Assembly: GCA_030950085.1 (NCBI GenBank)
Contig: JAUZRW010000265.1
Location: forward strand, 1-36,985
Direction: 5' to 3'
From: Anaerolineae bacterium
Lineage (GTDB): Bacteria; Chloroflexota; Anaerolineae; Aggregatilineales; Phototrophicaceae
DNA: 36,985 nt
Below are positions 33,021 to 36,985 of this stretch, piece after piece; the first letter of the stretch is position 1, and each line of letters starts with the position of its first letter. The position numbers and the translations under genes were made by a program. A model generated the notes under the pieces. It did not search any database and was not told the DNA's origin. It was given only the letters and a program-made list of their open reading frames with translations.

Positions 33021-34109
33021 ATGAGCGCCATTACTATCGGTGGAGACTTGATTCATTACGAAAAACTAGGACGGGGTCGTCCAGTCATCTTGATTCATGG
33101 CTGGGTTGGCTCGTGGCGCTATTGGATTCCATTGATGCAGAAGTTGCATCTCAAATTCAGTGTCTACACCTTAGATTTGATTGGCTTTGGGGACAGTACC
33201 AAAGACCCTAACAATTATACGGTTGATGCCCAAGTCAAGATGTTGGAACAATTTCTTGACCAATTGGGTATCGCTAAAACAGCGATGGTCGGCCATGGAT
33301 TGGGGGCATTGGTGGCGATACGCTTCGCTGGCAAACACCCCGACAAAGTTGCGCGACTGATGTTGTCGAGTTTGCCGCTTTACAATCCCGGTGACTTAGA
33401 GAACCGCATCCCTGCCGGAACAAGCGTGAAGTTAACAGGCAATACGCGCTATTCTCTGTCACCGAGTATCGAGGATGCCACCGGCGGTCAATACTCGGAC
33501 AATACGATTGCGACAATTGATAAAACGATAGCGAGTCGTGGGACAAATGTTGGCGGTGATATGACAATTGCCAGTAGTAGCGGCAGTGGTGTCTTGAATG
33601 ATTCTCCAACTGTGCGTCGTCCTATTAACATTGACCGTGAGGCTTTGCGGCGAGCTGCCGAAGAAAGAGATAAGCCGAAGCGCAATCACTTGATGGAATC
33701 TTTCAATGATGCAACGATGACAGGCTTGCTAGAAAGATGTTTTAAGCAAAGTGAAGTTGAGTATGGTAAACTGAAAATTGATGTTGAGAAATCAGACAGT
33801 CAGGTCTTGGCTAAGTCTGCGATGGGTTATGAAGCCGGCGCATTCTTAGATGAAATTCGTCAATTGACAGCGCCTGTTGTGGCAGTGCATGGTGTGGATG
33901 ACCCCATTTTTACTGTGCCAAACGAAGATATCTGGAATTATCTGACACTGAGCAAAGAAGATGTGTTTGTCCCTATCCCACTACCCGATGTCCGCCACTT
34001 CCCGATGCTAGAGCATGTTGCCTTTCCACGCTTAACCAGTGATTTTCTAACAGTTCCTGATATTAGCAAATTGGAAATTCGTGAGCGTTGGCGGCGGCGG
34101 AGTCGCTAA
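33021..34109 (+). CDS. Alpha/beta hydrolase paralogue lacking the catalytic serine, with long insert
   Basis: 362 residues. The first hundred align without gaps to the hydrolase at 8531 (YEKLGRGRPVILIHGWVGSW against YETYGRGRPVILLHGWLGSW). The nucleophile elbow reads GHGLG with Gly93 where the other has Ser93. An insert of about 100 residues (124-225), rich in Ser, Thr, Gly and Asn, separates core and lid, and the C-terminus is Arg-rich. HGVDDPI and VRHFPMLEH retain acid and His positions. It starts 30 bases after the CheY-like gene, so it probably belongs to that signalling operon. It probably binds a ligand or partner rather than hydrolysing one. An alternative is that another residue supplies a nucleophile. 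Confidence 0.82.
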   Translation: MSAITIGGDLIHYEKLGRGRPVILIHGWVGSWRYWIPLMQKLHLKFSVYTLDLIGFGDSTKDPNNYTVDAQVKMLEQFLDQLGIAKTAMVGHGLGALVAIRFAGKHPDKVARLMLSSLPLYNPGDLENRIPAGTSVKLTGNTRYSLSPSIEDATGGQYSDNTIATIDKTIASRGTNVGGDMTIASSSGSGVLNDSPTVRRPINIDREALRRAAEERDKPKRNHLMESFNDATMTGLLERCFKQSEVEYGKLKIDVEKSDSQVLAKSAMGYEAGAFLDEIRQLTAPVVAVHGVDDPIFTVPNEDIWNYLTLSKEDVFVPIPLPDVRHFPMLEHVAFPRLTSDFLTVPDISKLEIRERWRRRSR

Positions 34110-34117
34110 TTTGTGCT

Positions 34118-34768
34118 ATGAAGGCACTCATATTCGCTAATGGAAAAGCAAAAAATGGGGTGATGGTAGGTCGCGCCCTGTCTGACGTAGAGGGTGCGCT
34201 CATCATTGCGGCTGATGGTGGTGCGCGGCTTGCCTCAAAATTAGGGTTTAGTCCGCATATTGTCATTGGTGATATGGACTCGCTTTCCTCTGATGAACTG
34301 CATCAACTTGAACAAGATGGCGCAAAATTATGTCGCTATCCCCCAGAAAAAGACGAAACCGACCTCGAACTCGCGCTGATAGTTGCTGCTGAAAAAGGAG
34401 CAACATGGATACGTGTATTGGGAGCAACAGGAGGGCGCTTTGACCAAACACTGGCAAATGTCTATTTGCTTGCCTTACCACAGCTTGACAACATAGATAT
34501 TGCGCTGGTGGCTAAAAAGCAGATAATCCGCCTGTTTCGTGCAGGACAGCATACTATCCATGGCGCAGTCGGTGATACGATTTCGCTAATTCCAGTGAGT
34601 GGCGATGTTTTCGGTATTACAACCCACAATCTTCAATATCCCCTAAGAGATGAAACACTGCATTTTGGTCCCGCACGCGGTATCAGCAATGTGATGCAAG
34701 CTGAAACCGCGCAAATAAGCGTTGGCGATGGTTGGGTGCTATGTGTGCATACTGTCGGACGGGCATGA
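34118..34768 (+). CDS. thiN: Thiamine pyrophosphokinase
   Basis: 216-residue cytoplasmic enzyme transferring pyrophosphate from ATP to thiamine to give thiamine diphosphate. Hallmarks are ADGGARLASKLGFSPHIVIG followed by DMDSL, then DETDLELAL and GATGGRFDQTLAN. The ATG at 34118 is chosen; a TTG 30 bases upstream would overlap the preceding gene. No strong ribosome-binding site is seen before it. It ends with a four-base overlap (ATGA) with the DUF402 gene. Other thiamine genes and a TPP riboswitch are not visible here. Thiamine salvage is the likely role. Confidence 0.92.
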   Translation: MKALIFANGKAKNGVMVGRALSDVEGALIIAADGGARLASKLGFSPHIVIGDMDSLSSDELHQLEQDGAKLCRYPPEKDETDLELALIVAAEKGATWIRVLGATGGRFDQTLANVYLLALPQLDNIDIALVAKKQIIRLFRAGQHTIHGAVGDTISLIPVSGDVFGITTHNLQYPLRDETLHFGPARGISNVMQAETAQISVGDGWVLCVHTVGRA

Positions 34769-35235
34769 ACGATTTTACGGTGATTAAATGCAATCATCGC
34801 GGCGAAACTGTACTGTCTTATCAGGGCGAGATTGTTGTGCGCGGCGAAAATTATGTTTGCGTCCGTGCGCTCTTCACATTCTCTTCGCGTGACTTGGGCT
34901 ATGTAGCACTCAAAACAGGCGATATTTTCACAGAATGGTTTTACAGTGATAAATGGTATAACGTTTTTCGTGTGCAAGATGTCGATAGTGGCGCTTTGAA
35001 AGGCTACTATTGCAACCTGACTCGTCCGGCAGTCATCAGTGCAAATAGTGTCAAAGCTGATGATTTAGCCTTAGATATTTTCGTTAAACCCAATCGCAAT
35101 ATTCTCTTGCTTGATGAAGATGAATACAACGACTTGCCCTTATCCGACGATGAACGCAAGCAGGTGCAAGCCGCCATTGATGAAATTTATTCGTTGGTCA
35201 AACAGGCAATTGCGCCTTTTGATGAGTTAAAATGA
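34765..35235 (+). CDS. DUF402 family protein
   Basis: 156 residues. The DUF402 core is visible: YVALKTGDIFTEWFYSDKWY then NVFRVQD, GALKGYYCNLTRP and LALDIFVKPNRNILLLDEDEY, followed by acidic helical C-terminus (LSDDERKQVQAAIDEIYSLV). Characterised relatives include nucleoside di/triphosphate phosphatases and RNA-binding domains fused to ribonuclease-type proteins; the activity here is not determined. The start codon overlaps the stop of the thiamine pyrophosphokinase gene by four bases, so the two are translationally coupled. It ends one base from the end of the convergent stress protein gene. Confidence 0.82.
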   Translation: MNDFTVIKCNHRGETVLSYQGEIVVRGENYVCVRALFTFSSRDLGYVALKTGDIFTEWFYSDKWYNVFRVQDVDSGALKGYYCNLTRPAVISANSVKADDLALDIFVKPNRNILLLDEDEYNDLPLSDDERKQVQAAIDEIYSLVKQAIAPFDELK

Positions 35236-35236
35236 C

Positions 35237-35701
35237 CTATTCGCCTTTATCGGGGCGGATAAGCATAACCGGTACACTTACATCCTGCATGACCTTCTGT
35301 GCCACACTGCCAAATAACCAACGCCGAATACCCGTGCGTCCATGCGAACTCATGACGACAAGGTCAACATCTTCACCATTGATGTAATCACAGATGATAC
35401 TGGCAACCCCAGTGCCTTCAATGAATTGAACACGCGCTGTCACTTTTTCGCTGCGAATTTGGTTGCGTAAAGCCATTAAATGTTGCTTTGCCTCTTCGCG
35501 GAGTTGCTGCAATTGCTCTTCTTGATTGGCGAGGGCGATTTCACCAATATACTCATTGGCAGGTGGTTTGAACACATGCAGCAGAATAAGTTCGGAATTG
35601 TTGTTGCGGGCAATATCTACAGCATGAGGAATGGCGCGTTCGCTCCATCCCGACCCATCAATTGGTACGACGATTTTCTTATAACGTCCCTGCTCTGGCA
35701 T
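35237..35701 (-). CDS. Universal stress protein (UspA family)
   Basis: 154-residue soluble protein of the ATP-binding UspA type. The N-terminal strand is KIVVPIDGSGWSERAI, and the ATP-binding signature GRTGIRRWLFGSVA follows SSH near residues 126-142 (G-x2-G-x9-G-S), then VPVMLIRP. AGGAG precedes the ATG at nine bases. It stands alone, divergent from the PucC-like gene with about 175 bases between them, and convergent with the DUF402 gene. It is probably induced under stress; the partner is unknown. Confidence 0.93.
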   Translation of the reverse strand: MPEQGRYKKIVVPIDGSGWSERAIPHAVDIARNNNSELILLHVFKPPANEYIGEIALANQEEQLQQLREEAKQHLMALRNQIRSEKVTARVQFIEGTGVASIICDYINGEDVDLVVMSSHGRTGIRRWLFGSVAQKVMQDVSVPVMLIRPDKGE

Positions 35702-35786
35702 GGCATCTTGCTCCTTATATAGAATAAATATTTCCTAAATTCTAACATCAATGATAAACATTTGCCCTAGAAAATAAAAAATCGTT

Positions 35787-35866
35787 GATTTTACCCTAGC
35801 AAAACAATATGGTTTGCAGGTAAAATCTACTAAATTCTACTAAAAACTACTAAAAACTACTAAAAA
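35787..35866 (+). promoter_or_regulatory. Palindrome followed by four 10-bp repeats before the PucC-like gene
   Basis: GATTTTACC (35787-35795) matches GGTAAAATC (35819-35827) exactly in inverse, enclosing a second pair GCAAA/TTTGC. Directly after it the unit CTACTAAAAA occurs in four tandem copies at 35827-35866 (first copy CTACTAAATT). The ten-base period is about one helical turn, so all copies face the same side of the DNA, as for cooperative protein binding. It lies 10 bases before the gene start. Confidence 0.6.
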
Positions 35867-35876
35867 TTGGGTAAAG

Positions 35877-36985
35877 ATGTCAGAAAAAGAAAAAGGACTC
35901 TCAGTCCTCTCTAATCTCAAAATAGCTTTATTCCATCTCGGTTCGGGGATGGTCGATGTGTTAACGCTTGGCATGTGGAATCGCATTATGATTAGCGATT
36001 TAGGCATTGCAGCGACTCCCGTGAGTTTGTTGGTGAGTCTGCGTTACTTTCTCGCGCCGTTGGGTATTTGGGCAGGGCGTGTTTCCGATAAGCGTGACAT
36101 TCTGGGATTTCGCCGCTTATTCTGGGTTTGGTTGGGGCGTTTACTGATGGTACTGAGTACCTTCGGTTTGGGCTATGCCACATCGGAGTTTGCCCGTAAC
36201 CCGGCAGACGCATCGGTCATGATATGGTCAATTATCGTGGCATCTATGGTGTTGTTTAGCTTTGGTAATGCGATATCGGGGTCAACTTTCCTTGCCCTCA
36301 TTTATGACCGCGCTACAGAAAAACAACGTGGACGGGCAGTTGGCATCGTCTGGACATTTTTACTACTGGGTTTCACAATTGGCGGCATATTGTTCAGTAT
36401 TCTTTTGCCCAAACAAGAGACTGTAGATACAGGACTCACTTTTCTGCCATCGGATTTGTTGCGTCTCTTTCTGATTGCCGGTGGCATATTTTTCAGTTTA
36501 TGGTTTTTCTCGTTATTGGGTGAAGAAAAACGTCATAGTGATAATCTTCGGCGCGATGCAGGTGAAAGCCCGACTTCATTGCGTGGCGATTTGGCGCTTG
36601 TGTGGCGTAGTTTACCAATGCGCTTCTTCTTGTTTTATCTCACATTGTCGATGTTTTTCGCTTTCTCGCAAGACCCTGTACTTGAACCTTTTGCTGGCGA
36701 TGTTTTTGGCATGGCGGCTTCAGTCACAAATCGTTTTGCGGCTTATTGGGGTAGTATGTCAATTTTTGCCTCACTATTCGCTTTGTGGTTGCTACGGAAA
36801 GGCGAACGCTTTACACATCAACGCTTATCACAAACAGGCATTGTTATCCTCATTGTGACCTTTGTATTGTTTACAGTGGGCGCTGTGCTGCAAATTGAAG
36901 CAAGCATCATACCGGGTTTGTTGCTATTGGGTTTGGGGCTTGGCTTTTGGAATATTGGCACACTGGGCTTGATGATGGATATGAG
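35877..36985 (+). CDS. PucC-family (BCH-type) major facilitator protein, 3' end cut off
   Basis: The frame from ATG 35877 is open to the end of the window, with 369 codons visible. It is a polytopic MFS transporter of the PucC/bacteriochlorophyll delivery family: LKIALFHLGSGMVDVLTLGM then WNRIMISDLGI at the N-terminus, PLGIWAGRVSDKRDILGFRR, LALIYDRATEKQRGRAVGI, and QDPVLEPFAGDVFGMAASVT, which matches the family's 'QD.LLEPYGGEVLG' segment. About ten helices are visible. In phototrophs PucC-like proteins assist light-harvesting complex or pigment assembly. Whether this organism is phototrophic cannot be told from the window. The ribosome-binding site is weak (GGGTAAAG). It is preceded by the repeats at 35787-35866. 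Confidence 0.85.
   Translation, partial: MSEKEKGLSVLSNLKIALFHLGSGMVDVLTLGMWNRIMISDLGIAATPVSLLVSLRYFLAPLGIWAGRVSDKRDILGFRRLFWVWLGRLLMVLSTFGLGYATSEFARNPADASVMIWSIIVASMVLFSFGNAISGSTFLALIYDRATEKQRGRAVGIVWTFLLLGFTIGGILFSILLPKQETVDTGLTFLPSDLLRLFLIAGGIFFSLWFFSLLGEEKRHSDNLRRDAGESPTSLRGDLALVWRSLPMRFFLFYLTLSMFFAFSQDPVLEPFAGDVFGMAASVTNRFAAYWGSMSIFASLFALWLLRKGERFTHQRLSQTGIVILIVTFVLFTVGAVLQIEASIIPGLLLLGLGLGFWNIGTLGLMMDM

Noticed and set aside
35827-35866. CRISPR array
   Set aside because: Ten-base tandem units without spacers. It is a simple phased repeat, not a CRISPR.

Overview
The window reads as a chromosomal segment of a bacterium from the phylum Chloroflexota, most likely class Anaerolineae. This is inferred from gene content, not from a marker gene. 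The pointers are a very large multi-GAF histidine kinase, a DUF4388 protein next to a small Ras-like GTPase, a two-SH3b glycosidase, an acyl-ACP-reductase-like protein, an antitoxin-like/HNH pair, and a PucC-family (bacteriochlorophyll-type MFS) transporter. By eye the GC content is in the mid-40s percent. Genes are tightly packed with good Shine-Dalgarno sites, and GTG or TTG starts are used. I saw no tRNA, rRNA, CRISPR array, insertion sequence or phage.

Layout. (1) 1-2220: 3' part of a RecD2-like helicase, two short GC-rich terminators in inverted orientation and a palindromic repeat. (2) 2222-6676, minus strand: a Tcmp/LCM-type methyltransferase, an orphan hydantoinase-B-like protein, a decayed HNH endonuclease behind its small partner gene, and an exported DUF3048 protein. 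(3) 6820-10751, plus strand: a strong sigma-70 type promoter, then DUF4388 protein, small GTPase, alpha/beta hydrolase and a hexapeptide-repeat protein. (4) 10962-14256: acyl-ACP-reductase-like protein, a small membrane protein and a convergent secreted SH3b-glycosidase. (5) 14498-18666: a redox operon with lipoprotein cytochrome c, a thioredoxin-fold protein with an in-frame UGA at its redox site (candidate selenoprotein), CcdA and a DsbA-like protein, followed by a zinc-type CDF exporter overlapping a second cytochrome c. (6) 18725-23264: crotonase, methyltransferase, acylphosphatase, lipoprotein and an AAA+ ATPase. (7) 23806-34109: signalling block with a REC/degenerate-GGDEF regulator, a 2601-residue kinase with about eleven GAF domains, a CheY-like protein and an alpha/beta hydrolase paralogue that has lost its catalytic serine. 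(8) 34118-36985: thiamine pyrophosphokinase, DUF402 protein, universal stress protein, and the truncated start of a PucC-family gene behind a palindrome and four 10-bp repeats.

How the genes work together. In the redox operon CcdA could carry electrons across the membrane to the membrane-anchored UxxC protein and the DsbA-like CPYC protein, which would keep extracytoplasmic thiols, such as those in the CxxCH sites of the cytochromes, in the right state. In the signalling block the giant kinase would phosphorylate the regulators on either side of it. Each signalling cassette (DUF4388/GTPase and kinase/REC) is followed by a member of the same alpha/beta hydrolase family, one with the catalytic serine and one without it.

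The most notable items are the candidate UxxC selenoprotein with a SECIS-like hairpin at the expected distance, the giant GAF kinase with its pseudo-hydrolase neighbour, the HNH remnant, and the repeat/palindrome upstream of the PucC-like gene.
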